From CAYGKP01 sp964350605 (GTDB lineage: Bacteria; Bacteroidota; Bacteroidia; Cytophagales; JAAEPT01): 7,391 nucleotides of DNA. Made by a program: the position numbers and the translations under genes. The DNA lies in NCBI GenBank assembly GCA_964350605.1, contig CAYGKP010000131.1:1-7391 (forward strand), given 5' to 3'. Each line of letters begins with the position of its first letter. The first letter of the stretch is position 1. The notes beneath the pieces were generated by a model, which had not been told where the DNA came from, did no database searches, and was given only the letters and a program-made list of their open reading frames with translations. This document shows positions 1 through 6,939 of the stretch, one piece after another.

Positions 1-2697
1 CTCCTGGCCCTGGGCGACCGCGCGATCCGCAAGAAGGAGTACCAAAAAGCCCTGGCGGATTACGAAGGGGTCGACCCTGAGTTGCTCTCCGAAAAGGACC
101 GCAAACGGTGGACGTTCCAACGCGGTTACGCGGCGTTCCTGACCAAGGACTTCGAGACGGCCCGCCCGCTCCTGAACCAGTCGAAGAAGGAGGAAAGCCC
201 CTACAAATTGGCGGCGGCCTACTATGCGGGTTATGCCAATTTCCAGACCGAGAATTACGACGAGGCCCTTTCTGATTTCCGCTCGGTCGAGACGAACGAG
301 GGCTATGCGCCGCTGGTGCCCTACATGATCCTGCATACCCTGAACCGCCAGGGGAAGTTTGCGGAGATGATTCCTTATGGGGAGAAAGCATTGGCCGAGC
401 AGGGCGACAAGCTCCACAACAAGCAGGACGTGAACCAACTGATCGGTGAGGCATATTTCCAGCAACAGAACTACGCGAAGGCGGCGGGCTACTACGCCAA
501 AGCACCCTACAAGAAGCCGCCGGAAGACCCGGGCTATGCGTACCGCTTTGCGTTCGCGCATTTCCAGATCGACTCGATCCTCGCGGCCAAAGACGGCTTC
601 GAGCAAGTAGCCTTGAAGAAGGACACGCTGGGCCAGTACGCCGCGTACTACTTGGGCCAGTGCTACTTGAAGCTGGGCGATGTGGCTTCGGCCCGGTTGG
701 CGTTGGACCGCGCAGCGGCCGAGTCCTACTCGAAGGAGGTTCAAGCCTCCGCCTTGCTCGATGTGGCGAAGTTGGCCTATCAGGAATCGGACTATACCAC
801 CGCGCTCCGTGCCTTGGATCGCTTCGAGGCCGAGTACCCCAAACATGCCCGCATCGCCGAGGCGCGGAGCTTGCATGCCGAGACGTTGCTCCGTTCGCGG
901 AACTACCCCGCGGTGCTCGACTACGTGGACGCGCAAGGCGGCCCCGGGAACGAGAAGCTGCGTCCGATCTATCGTCAGGCGGCCTACCTGCAAGGCATCA
1001 CGCTGTTCAACGAGAACCGCGCGGCCGAGGGCTTAACCTACCTGCGCAAAGCAAAGGAGACCAGCGTGAATTGGGACGAGAAAGCCTCCGTGGTCTTCTG
1101 GGAAGCCGAGTCGTACTCCGCACTTGGCCAATGGCAGAAAGCCGGCGAGGGGTATCGGAGCGTGTCGAGCAACGAGGAGTTTGGCCCGCGGGCCCGGTAT
1201 GGATTGGGCTACACGCTCTACAACCAAGGCAAGTACAAAGAAGCCAAGGAGCAGCTTTCGCAAGCCATCAACGGCCTGGAAGTTGGCGACCGCTACCGAG
1301 TCGATGCCCGGTTCCGACTGGCGGAATGCGACTATGCCCTGCGCGATTACAATGCCGCGCTGAGTGGCCTCAATGCCCTGCTCGCCGAAGCGAAACCCGA
1401 CCGCCCGAACCGTTTGCGCTACCGCAAAGCCCAGGTACTCGCCCGGATGGGTCGTTATGACGAGGCACAGAAGGAACTCGACCGCTTGCTCGACAACCCC
1501 AGGGACGGTCTCCAGTTCGAGGGCTATTACCTGAAAGCCGACCTGGCCTTGACCCAAGGCAACTTCGCTGCTGCCGAGCAGGGCTTCAGCCGTCTGATCG
1601 ACCTGAACCCACCTGCGCCTTGGCCTGCGAAAAGCCACCTGCAACGGGGCACGGCCCGCTACAACCAAACGCGCATCGACGCGGCGGTCGAGGATTATGC
1701 CGCTGCCCTGCGCCTGGGGTGCCGCGACAGTCTATTGGCCCGCGATGCCCTGGAAAGCATCTCGCTCGCCTTGACCAACTCGGGCCGCCCCGACGAAGTC
1801 GCGCCCTACCTGACGCAGTTCTCGAAGTGCCACCCGAACGAGCCGCTGGTCCAGCGCAAAGCTTTTGAGATCGCCTATGGTGCGTTCGACCGCTTCGAGT
1901 ACACCAAAGCCATTCCGTTGCTTCAAGATTATCGCAAGACCTACGGCATGGAGTCCGAAGCCGTGTCGGTGACCTATGCGTTGGCCGAAAGCGCGTTCAA
2001 CGCCAAGTCCATGCCGATGGCCAAGACCGAGTTCCGCCGCTTGCTCGACCTGGGCACCGCCGACCACCGCGAACGCTCGCACTACCGCTTGGCCCAGATC
2101 GCCGCCTTGGAAGGGGATACCGCCACGGCGATCAAGGAGTACAAGGCCCTGCTCGATCCGCCGGCACGGGACCGCTGGCGCAGCGACGCGCTCACCTTCC
2201 TGAGCGAAGCCAGCTTTGCCTGGCACGACAACGTAGCTGCCCGCGACTACGCGAACCAGATCATTGCCCTACCTGAGCTGCGCCCCGATGCACACGACCG
2301 CGCCCGCATCCTGATTGGTCGCACCTACCAGATGGCTGGCGAGGATCAGAAGGCTGAGGACCGCTTTCTGCAAGTGATGAACAACCGCCGCGATGCCCTG
2401 GGGGCCGAGGCGCAGTATCACCTGGCCGAGATTCGCCTCTCGCAAGGCAAGACCCAGCAGTCCTTGGATCTGCTGATGGACCTGATCCAGAACTTCGAGT
2501 CGAAGCACGAGTGGGTGGGCGAGGCCTACTTGCTGGCCGCGGAATGCTACCTCGCCAAGAGGGAGCCGTTCCAAGCCAAGGCCATCCTCCAATCGCTGAT
2601 CGACGGCTACCCCGAACCGCGTATCGTCGATAAGGCCAAAATCCGCCTGCGCGTACTGGAAGAGTCCGAGGCCAACCAAACTGCCGCGCCCCGATGA
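1..2697 (+). CDS. Large tetratricopeptide-repeat (TPR) protein, 5'-truncated by the window edge
   Basis: The reading frame is open from base 1 and gives 898 residues to the TGA at 2695-2697. The TTG at 82 is not a credible start, because the codons before it already encode a TPR helix (ALGDRAIRKKEYQKALADYE, bases 7-66). The true start and any signal peptide lie upstream. The whole product is an array of roughly 34-residue helix-turn-helix repeats with the usual small/aromatic pattern. Clear copies are GLGYTLYNQGKYKEAKEQL (about residues 399-417) and AEAQYHLAEIRLSQGKTQQS (about 802-821). Several repeats carry the 'F-x-x-x-Y-P' ending seen in YbgF/CpoB-like and outer-membrane-assembly TPR proteins (for example FEAEYPKHA, about residue 276). 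I see no enzymatic motif. Family knowledge: such proteins are scaffolds, and in Bacteroidota large ones of about 1000 residues are exported. Inference: a periplasmic adaptor for the barrel and TonB-type machinery encoded downstream. The gene overlaps the next one by ATGA, so the two are probably translationally coupled. The TPR call is firm; location and partner are inferred. Confidence 0.93.
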   Translation, partial: LLALGDRAIRKKEYQKALADYEGVDPELLSEKDRKRWTFQRGYAAFLTKDFETARPLLNQSKKEESPYKLAAAYYAGYANFQTENYDEALSDFRSVETNEGYAPLVPYMILHTLNRQGKFAEMIPYGEKALAEQGDKLHNKQDVNQLIGEAYFQQQNYAKAAGYYAKAPYKKPPEDPGYAYRFAFAHFQIDSILAAKDGFEQVALKKDTLGQYAAYYLGQCYLKLGDVASARLALDRAAAESYSKEVQASALLDVAKLAYQESDYTTALRALDRFEAEYPKHARIAEARSLHAETLLRSRNYPAVLDYVDAQGGPGNEKLRPIYRQAAYLQGITLFNENRAAEGLTYLRKAKETSVNWDEKASVVFWEAESYSALGQWQKAGEGYRSVSSNEEFGPRARYGLGYTLYNQGKYKEAKEQLSQAINGLEVGDRYRVDARFRLAECDYALRDYNAALSGLNALLAEAKPDRPNRLRYRKAQVLARMGRYDEAQKELDRLLDNPRDGLQFEGYYLKADLALTQGNFAAAEQGFSRLIDLNPPAPWPAKSHLQRGTARYNQTRIDAAVEDYAAALRLGCRDSLLARDALESISLALTNSGRPDEVAPYLTQFSKCHPNEPLVQRKAFEIAYGAFDRFEYTKAIPLLQDYRKTYGMESEAVSVTYALAESAFNAKSMPMAKTEFRRLLDLGTADHRERSHYRLAQIAALEGDTATAIKEYKALLDPPARDRWRSDALTFLSEASFAWHDNVAARDYANQIIALPELRPDAHDRARILIGRTYQMAGEDQKAEDRFLQVMNNRRDALGAEAQYHLAEIRLSQGKTQQSLDLLMDLIQNFESKHEWVGEAYLLAAECYLAKREPFQAKAILQSLIDGYPEPRIVDKAKIRLRVLEESEANQTAAPR

Positions 2698-4283
2698 AAC
2701 GGTTACTGACCCTTCTGGCGTTGCTCATGGGCACCCTGGTGGTGGCCCAACCGACGATCACCCAATCGGTGACCGATACGGTCTCGGTGAACGTCCAACT
2801 CGAATCGGCCGACCGCTTGTTCCGCCAAGCGCCGTTGCCCGACAGCCTCACTAAGCCGGGGAAGGTGCCCTTCGGTGCTGACAAGCTGACTGCGCCCTAC
2901 GCGCCGCCCAAAGCAAAGGCCCGCATCTATCCTTTGCCCGAGGAGCCCTTGCCACGCATTGCCAGCAACCTGATCCGTATCGGCGGCGGGAATTACGGGA
3001 CGAGTTACCTGGAAGGCTTCTTATCGTCAAACCGCCAGGAGAAGTATGCCTACGACTTCGAGTTCAAACACGCCAACAGCGCCAAGGGGCCAGTGGATGG
3101 GAGGAACTCGGGGATGGGCGAGAACCGAGCGAAGGTGGACGGCTGGTTGTTCAACAACAAGGGGCAGAGCATTCACGGCGAGATGGGCTACAGCCAGAAC
3201 CGCCTGCATTACTATGGGTATGCCGATTCGCTGGAGAATGTCGATGCCGACACGATCGACCAACGGTGGGATCGCTATTGGGTCGGGGTGGGGCCATTGA
3301 CGGTCAGCTATTTGCAGGACCGCTACAACTATGGCGAGTGGAACGCCCAATTGCAGAACGTGGGCTACACCTACACGCCTGCTTCCTCGAACTTCGGCCT
3401 GCGGGGCGAGCTTGCGGCCCAGTACCTGAACCAGCAAGGCCCCGGCCGCGACCGCTTTCTGATCCCTGCCGGGGTGTTTGTGGTCAACGACCAGTTGCTC
3501 ACGGGCCTCAGCCTGAAAGTCGGGGTCCGGGTGGTGTACGAGAATGACGAGGTTGACAACGGCCCGGTCCATGCCTATCCGGTGGTCGATGCCAAGGTGC
3601 AGAGCGCCGATTCGGCCCTGCGGCTGCGCGTTCTGTTTGATGGCAACATGGAATCCGGCTCGCTGCATCGCTTCTCGACCGAAAACCCCTGGTTGGCCCA
3701 AGGGCAATCGCCCGTTCATTCCAACGTGCGCACGCGCTTCCAGGTGGGTGGGGAAGTGGTTCTCGGCAAGCGGTTCCTGTTCGACGTTCAGGCCGAGCAC
3801 GCCCGGATCGCCCTCTTGCCGACCTACATCAACGACACGACCGACCAAGCGCAGTACTTGCTCGCCTTCGACCCCGAGGTGACCACGCGCATCCGCTTGA
3901 AGGGCGGCTTGACTGGCCACTGGAACGACCTGTTCGTGCGTGTCTCGGGCACCTTGACGCGCTATCAGATGGGTTCGCTTGATAAGCCCTGGCACCTGCC
4001 CACTGGCGAAATCAATGCGCTTTTCGGCTACAGCCTCTTCGAGAAACTCTACCTGGACACCAAAATTTCCTATCTTACGGGAATCGTTGCGCCCTCTTCG
4101 GGCGGCGGCGAGGCGGAGTTGGATCCCTTGATCGGCTTCGGGGTCGGTGCGGAAGCGCGCCTTTGGCCTCGGTGGTCGGTCTTTGTTCGGGGTGAAAACC
4201 TGCTGGGGCTTGGCAACGAGCGCTGGCAGCACACACCGGCTCGCGGTCGCCAGGTCATAGGGGGTCTCAGCGTGAGCTTCTAA
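2694..4283 (+). CDS. Outer-membrane beta-barrel protein, plug-less, of the type often labelled TonB-dependent receptor in Bacteroidota
   Basis: 529 residues. The ATG at 2694 overlaps the preceding stop (ATGA) and is followed by a signal peptide: MKR, then the hydrophobic LLTLLALLMGTLVV, with likely signal peptidase I cleavage after Ala18 (VVA|Q). Residues 19-90 form a Pro-rich, probably non-barrel leader. From about residue 92 (SNLIRIGGGNYGTSYLEGFL) to the end the sequence alternates polar and hydrophobic residues in amphipathic strands separated by Gly/Asn/Asp turns, for example DFEFKHANSAKG and HGEMGYSQNRLHYYGYAD. The C-terminal strand is VIGGLSVSF, ending in Phe, a typical outer-membrane barrel terminus; the region before it (FVRGENLLGLGNERWQHTPA) resembles the last hairpin of TonB-dependent receptors. 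No room exists for a plug domain and no TonB box is obvious, so this is not a canonical receptor. No substrate can be named. Context suggests an outer-membrane partner of the TPR protein and the TonB-like system. Barrel call strong, function unknown. Confidence 0.88.
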   Translation: MKRLLTLLALLMGTLVVAQPTITQSVTDTVSVNVQLESADRLFRQAPLPDSLTKPGKVPFGADKLTAPYAPPKAKARIYPLPEEPLPRIASNLIRIGGGNYGTSYLEGFLSSNRQEKYAYDFEFKHANSAKGPVDGRNSGMGENRAKVDGWLFNNKGQSIHGEMGYSQNRLHYYGYADSLENVDADTIDQRWDRYWVGVGPLTVSYLQDRYNYGEWNAQLQNVGYTYTPASSNFGLRGELAAQYLNQQGPGRDRFLIPAGVFVVNDQLLTGLSLKVGVRVVYENDEVDNGPVHAYPVVDAKVQSADSALRLRVLFDGNMESGSLHRFSTENPWLAQGQSPVHSNVRTRFQVGGEVVLGKRFLFDVQAEHARIALLPTYINDTTDQAQYLLAFDPEVTTRIRLKGGLTGHWNDLFVRVSGTLTRYQMGSLDKPWHLPTGEINALFGYSLFEKLYLDTKISYLTGIVAPSSGGGEAELDPLIGFGVGAEARLWPRWSVFVRGENLLGLGNERWQHTPARGRQVIGGLSVSF

Positions 4284-5711
4284 TTGACCCACAGTGCCTT
4301 ACCCGTGATCCAACGGATTTGCCAGTTGCTTTATCAACACGATTGCGTGGTTGTCCCCGGCTTCGGCGGACTCATTGCGCGGTCGGAAAGCGCGCGGCTC
4401 GACCCCACGGGGTTGCGCCTCACGCCGCCGGCAAAAGCCTTGGCATTCAACGCTCGCTTGACCGATAGCGACGGTCTGCTCGCGATGAGTGTGGCCCGCG
4501 AGCGGGGCATTTCCCTTCGCGAGGCCAACGAACAACTGGTGACTTTCGTCCGCCAAGCCAAGGCGACGCTGGCGCAAACGCGCAGCCTCGACTGGCCCGG
4601 TGTGGGACGATTCTCGCTCAACGTGGAAGACCGCATCGAATTTCAACCGGCCCAACGGGCCAACTACCGCGCCGATAGCTTCGGCCTGGTCCCACTACAT
4701 TCACAACCCATCCAACGCACGCAAGAAGAACTGGATATGAAACCACGCCCCGTACCCGGTCGCCCGCCGATCGTTCGCCGCCCTCCGGGCATGAAAGGCC
4801 CGATGCCTCCACAGATGCCCGCCCGTCCGGGTGGACCGCGTCCGCCGCAAGGCCCCCCTCAACCCGAGCGCAAGCCCGAAGAGAAGCCCGAGGAAAAACC
4901 CCAAGACAAAGTAGAGCAGGAGCGCCCCGCTGAACAGCCGTCCGAGCAGCCCCAGCGCGCGCCCGAGCCACAACCACAACCACCGTCGGCTGAAGCCCCT
5001 GCGAAGGCACCGGAAACTTCCAGCGACGGTGGTAGCAAAACGCCCCCTCCTCCCGGAAAAGGCCCAAAATCCGAACGCCCCGGTAAACCGGATCGCCGCG
5101 GACCTGAGGGCCCCAAAAAGGAGAAGAAGAAGAGCAAAGCCCTCTTCATCATCATCCCGTTGCTGTTGCTTGGGTTGGGTGTCGGTTCGCTGTTCGTGTT
5201 GAAGAATCAAGACGGACAAACCTATGCCTCGGCCTTGTTTGGTAAAGGTGGTACCACATCGGATGAAACCATCGTGCCTGCCGATACCTTGGAAGAGGAA
5301 GAGGTTGTCCTGGAACCAGAAGTAGTGGACAGCACCGCGATTGCGAAAGCCGATTCGCTCGCTGCGTTGGAAGCCGCTGCTGAGCCTGTGAAGGAAGAGC
5401 CTGTTGTGGCTGCGAAGCCCGAAAAGGTAAAGCCCGAGCCAAAGCCAGAGAAAGTAAAGCCCGAGCCTGCTGCGCCTGCGCCAAGCATGAGTGGTGCGCC
5501 CGTTCGTGGACGCTACTACATCATCGCGGGTGCCTTTGGCGACCGTGGCAATGCCGAGCGTTTTGCGACCAAAACTGGCGGAACCTTAATCCCAGGCAGC
5601 AGCCTGCACAAGGTGGCCGTGGCCGACTTCGCCTCGCGTAAAGAAGCCGAGAGCAAACTTTCTAGCTACACCTCACAATATGGATCGGGAATTTGGGTTC
5701 TTGGCTACTAG
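4284..5711 (+). CDS. HU-CCDC81-like domain / transmembrane / SPOR domain protein
   Basis: 475 residues. The start is TTG at 4284, immediately after the TAA of the barrel gene and in the same frame; GTG at 4305 (residue 8) is the alternative. No start can lie further upstream. Residues about 8-60 (LLYQHDCVVVPGFGGLIARS) match the first Bacteroidota HU-CCDC81 domain. Residues about 62-135 (RERGISLREANEQLVTFVRQ; WPGVGRFSL) match the second, which has an HU/IHF-like fold. Residues 150-280 are a Pro/Glu/Lys-rich linker. Residues 286-306 (ALFIIIPLLLLGLGVGSLFV) are a single membrane segment preceded by KKEKKKSK, which argues for a cytoplasmic N-terminus. Residues 307-407 are a charged, Pro-rich linker, and residues 408-475 are a SPOR domain (RYYIIAGAFGDRGNAERFA, ending in WVLGY). 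SPOR domains bind glycan strands lacking stem peptides, often at division sites. The HU-like part may bind DNA or protein; a chromosome-partitioning role has been predicted for this family but I cannot judge it here. The start codon is the least certain part. Confidence 0.92.
   Translation: MTHSALPVIQRICQLLYQHDCVVVPGFGGLIARSESARLDPTGLRLTPPAKALAFNARLTDSDGLLAMSVARERGISLREANEQLVTFVRQAKATLAQTRSLDWPGVGRFSLNVEDRIEFQPAQRANYRADSFGLVPLHSQPIQRTQEELDMKPRPVPGRPPIVRRPPGMKGPMPPQMPARPGGPRPPQGPPQPERKPEEKPEEKPQDKVEQERPAEQPSEQPQRAPEPQPQPPSAEAPAKAPETSSDGGSKTPPPPGKGPKSERPGKPDRRGPEGPKKEKKKSKALFIIIPLLLLGLGVGSLFVLKNQDGQTYASALFGKGGTTSDETIVPADTLEEEEVVLEPEVVDSTAIAKADSLAALEAAAEPVKEEPVVAAKPEKVKPEPKPEKVKPEPAAPAPSMSGAPVRGRYYIIAGAFGDRGNAERFATKTGGTLIPGSSLHKVAVADFASRKEAESKLSSYTSQYGSGIWVLGY
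5415..5468 (+). repeat. Two tandem copies of a 27-base unit encoding KPEKVKPEP
   Basis: Bases 5415-5441 and 5442-5468 each encode KPEKVKPEP (residues 378-386 and 387-395 of the HU-SPOR protein). The copies differ at only four bases, all in third codon positions. The unit lies in the periplasmic linker just before the SPOR domain and extends a Lys/Pro/Glu stretch, probably an extended flexible or polyproline-like spacer. It looks like a recent in-frame duplication whose copy number could vary between strains. Confidence 0.85.
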
Positions 5712-5751
5712 AAGCCTCACCTGAATGTTCCACCCAACCCAGACGCGATAG

Positions 5752-6468
5752 ATGATGAGTGCCCTACATGCCATCCTGCTCCAAGTGCAGGTGGTGGGCG
5801 AAGGAGCGGCCCCTGCGGCTCCCCTAACCGATGAGATCGTCCGTGAGGTCGGTGCCTGGGAATTGACCCTCAAAGGGGGTTGGCCCATGATTCCGCTGGC
5901 CTTGCTGCTGGTGGTGGCGTTGTACCTGTTCTTCGAGCGGTGGTTGACGTTGCGGCGTGCGACACGCGACCCCCGCCCGATGATGGACTCGGTCAAAGCA
6001 CGTGTGCTAGCGGGCGACATCGAAGGTGCTAAGATTGATTGTGCCCAGCACGATACGCCGATGGCGCGGATTGTCCTCAAGGGGCTCAACCGCATCGGCT
6101 CGCCGCTCACGACCATCGAAGCCTCGATCGAGAACACCGCCAAGGAGGAGCTCTATCGGTTGGAAAAGGGCCTTTCGTCCCTCTCGACCGTCTCAGGAGT
6201 GGCACCGATGATCGGCTTTCTGGGCACCGTCTTGGGGATGATCGAGACCTTCATCACCGTGGCTCAAGAGAAATCGCCGGATACCGCTGACTTGGCGGGT
6301 GGTCTCTATCAAGCCTTGGTGACGACGGTCGGTGGCCTGATCGTGGGGATCATCGCGTACGCGGGCTACAATTTCTTGACCAGTCAGGTTCAAAAGGCCA
6401 TTCACCGCATGGAAACCACGGCGGTTGACTTCCTGGATCTGCTCCAACAGCCCCAGCACAAAAGCTAG
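5752..6468 (+). CDS. exbB: MotA/TolQ/ExbB family proton-channel subunit
   Basis: 238 residues. The start is ATG 5752 in the doublet ATGATG (5755 is equally possible), 40 bases after the SPOR gene, with no Shine-Dalgarno sequence. A weakly hydrophobic N-terminus (about 3-14) is followed by an Ala/Pro-rich stretch, then KGGWPMIPLALLLVVALYLF with membrane segment 1 at about 44-62. A long cytoplasmic helical region follows (about 65-140). Membrane segment 2 (about 147-170) contains PMIGFLGTVLGMIETF, and segment 3 (about 186-207) contains QALVTTVGGLIVGIIAY. Thr159 and Thr192 sit 33 residues apart, matching the pore threonines of E. coli ExbB (148 and 181) and TolQ. Family role: five copies form an inner-membrane ring around an ExbD/TolR dimer and convert proton flow into mechanical work on TonB or TolA. 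Gene order (ExbB-ExbD-TonB) supports this. Length matches the family. The symbol is family-level: tolQ would be equally fair, since sequence alone does not tell an Exb from a Tol role here. Confidence 0.95.
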   Translation: MMSALHAILLQVQVVGEGAAPAAPLTDEIVREVGAWELTLKGGWPMIPLALLLVVALYLFFERWLTLRRATRDPRPMMDSVKARVLAGDIEGAKIDCAQHDTPMARIVLKGLNRIGSPLTTIEASIENTAKEELYRLEKGLSSLSTVSGVAPMIGFLGTVLGMIETFITVAQEKSPDTADLAGGLYQALVTTVGGLIVGIIAYAGYNFLTSQVQKAIHRMETTAVDFLDLLQQPQHKS

Positions 6469-6477
6469 CCCACGGCC

Positions 6478-6876
6478 ATGAAGCTCCAATCGCGCCACAA
6501 ATCGGACCCCCAGGGAAGCCTCTTCTCGATGGTCGACGTGGTGTTTTTGCTGCTGATCTTCTTCATCCTGACCTCCTCGAACATCACCCCCAGCGGGGTG
6601 CCCGTCTCGCGCCCCACGGCCGAGGCTTCGGTGATCGAGATGCAGAAGGTCGGGGTGACGATCACCGCCGACAAGCGCTACTACGTGATGGATCAGGAAG
6701 TTGCGTTCGAGGCCCTGGGCCCCGCCATCCAGAAGCACCTTTCGGCCACCGACCCGAACCTGAACGTCGTGGTCGTGCATGCCGACAAAGACCTCTCGTA
6801 CCAGACGGTGATGGACGTGGTGGGCATTGCTGCCCAGATGAATACGAAGGTGTCGCTGGCGACCGACCCGAAATAA
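6478..6876 (+). CDS. exbD: ExbD/TolR family biopolymer-transport stator subunit
   Basis: 132 residues, close to the usual 130-145. The ATG at 6478 lies 9 bases after the ExbB stop, so the pair is probably co-translated; no Shine-Dalgarno sequence is visible. A short basic cytoplasmic tail (MKLQSRHKSD) leads into one membrane segment, about 16-34 (SLFSMVDVVFLLLIFFILTS). Asp20 in the MVDVVFLLL motif corresponds to the proton-carrying Asp25 of E. coli ExbD and Asp23 of TolR. The periplasmic domain follows the family pattern: a strand KVGVTITADKRYYVMDQEV (about 57-75), then NVVVVHADKDLSYQTVMDVV (about 96-115), then a last strand TKVSLAT. The critical aspartate is present, so the subunit looks functional. 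It should form a dimer inside the ExbB ring, its periplasmic part contacting peptidoglycan or the TonB-like partner. exbD is a family-level symbol; tolR is the alternative. Confidence 0.95.
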   Translation: MKLQSRHKSDPQGSLFSMVDVVFLLLIFFILTSSNITPSGVPVSRPTAEASVIEMQKVGVTITADKRYYVMDQEVAFEALGPAIQKHLSATDPNLNVVVVHADKDLSYQTVMDVVGIAAQMNTKVSLATDPK

Positions 6877-6939
6877 GGCCCGGTTAATGCGCGCAGGTGT
6901 GAATTTGTTGACCTGTTTGCATCGTTAGGCAAAGGAGAG
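6877..6939 (+). other. Leader between exbD and the tonB-like gene with two small adjacent inverted repeats
   Basis: This 63-base spacer holds two short perfect inverted repeats: CAGGT (6894-6898) with ACCTG (6911-6915), loop 12 bases, extendable by one G-U pair; and TTTGC (6916-6920) with GCAAA (6929-6933), loop 8 bases. The second ends at the first base of the purine-rich ribosome-binding sequence. No T-run follows, so this is not a standard terminator. Five-base stems are common by chance, so folding in vivo is uncertain. Confidence 0.3.
6933..6937 (+). promoter_or_regulatory. Shine-Dalgarno-like AGGAG before the tonB-like gene
   Basis: AGGAG sits only two bases before the ATG at 6940 (AAAGGAGAGATG). 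The spacing is shorter than ideal, but this is the only gene here with such a motif near its start. It supports 6940, which is also the first ATG/GTG/TTG in frame after the exbD stop. Confidence 0.55.

Noticed and set aside
660..1460. A 266-codon overlapping plus-strand frame inside the TPR gene
   Set aside because: Arg/Gly/Pro-rich translation with no recognisable motif, fully inside a clear TPR coding region; a composition effect.
82..2697. TPR gene starting at TTG 82
   Set aside because: The frame is open to base 1 and the codons before 82 already encode a TPR helix, so the gene is truncated by the window instead of starting here.
2694..4283. Annotation as a true TonB-dependent siderophore or nutrient receptor
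   Set aside because: There is no room for a plug domain, no TonB box is visible, and the length is far below that of classical receptors.
3027..4292. A 421-codon open frame antisense to the barrel gene
   Set aside because: High-GC coding DNA has few stop codons in the opposite strand. The translation shows no domain pattern, whereas the plus-strand product has a signal peptide and barrel strands.
4701..5219. Antisense frame with Leu/Phe-rich, membrane-like stretches opposite the HU-SPOR linker
   Set aside because: The hydrophobic look comes from reading the complement of Lys/Glu/Pro codons (AAG, GAG, CCC). No start context or homology pattern supports it.
4737..5711. Internal ATG (Met152) that could yield a form without the HU-like domains
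   Set aside because: No ribosome-binding sequence or promoter is seen, and a methionine in a disordered linker is unremarkable.
5712..5751. Spacer between the HU-SPOR and exbB genes as a terminator or promoter site
   Set aside because: No stem with a T-run and no promoter pattern could be found in these 40 bases; the genes are likely co-transcribed.
6904..6933. Possible internal promoter before the tonB-like gene (TTTG at 6904, TTGACC at 6908)
   Set aside because: The Bacteroidota -7 element TAnnTTTG is absent at the expected distance, and no good -10 box of the sigma-70 type follows.
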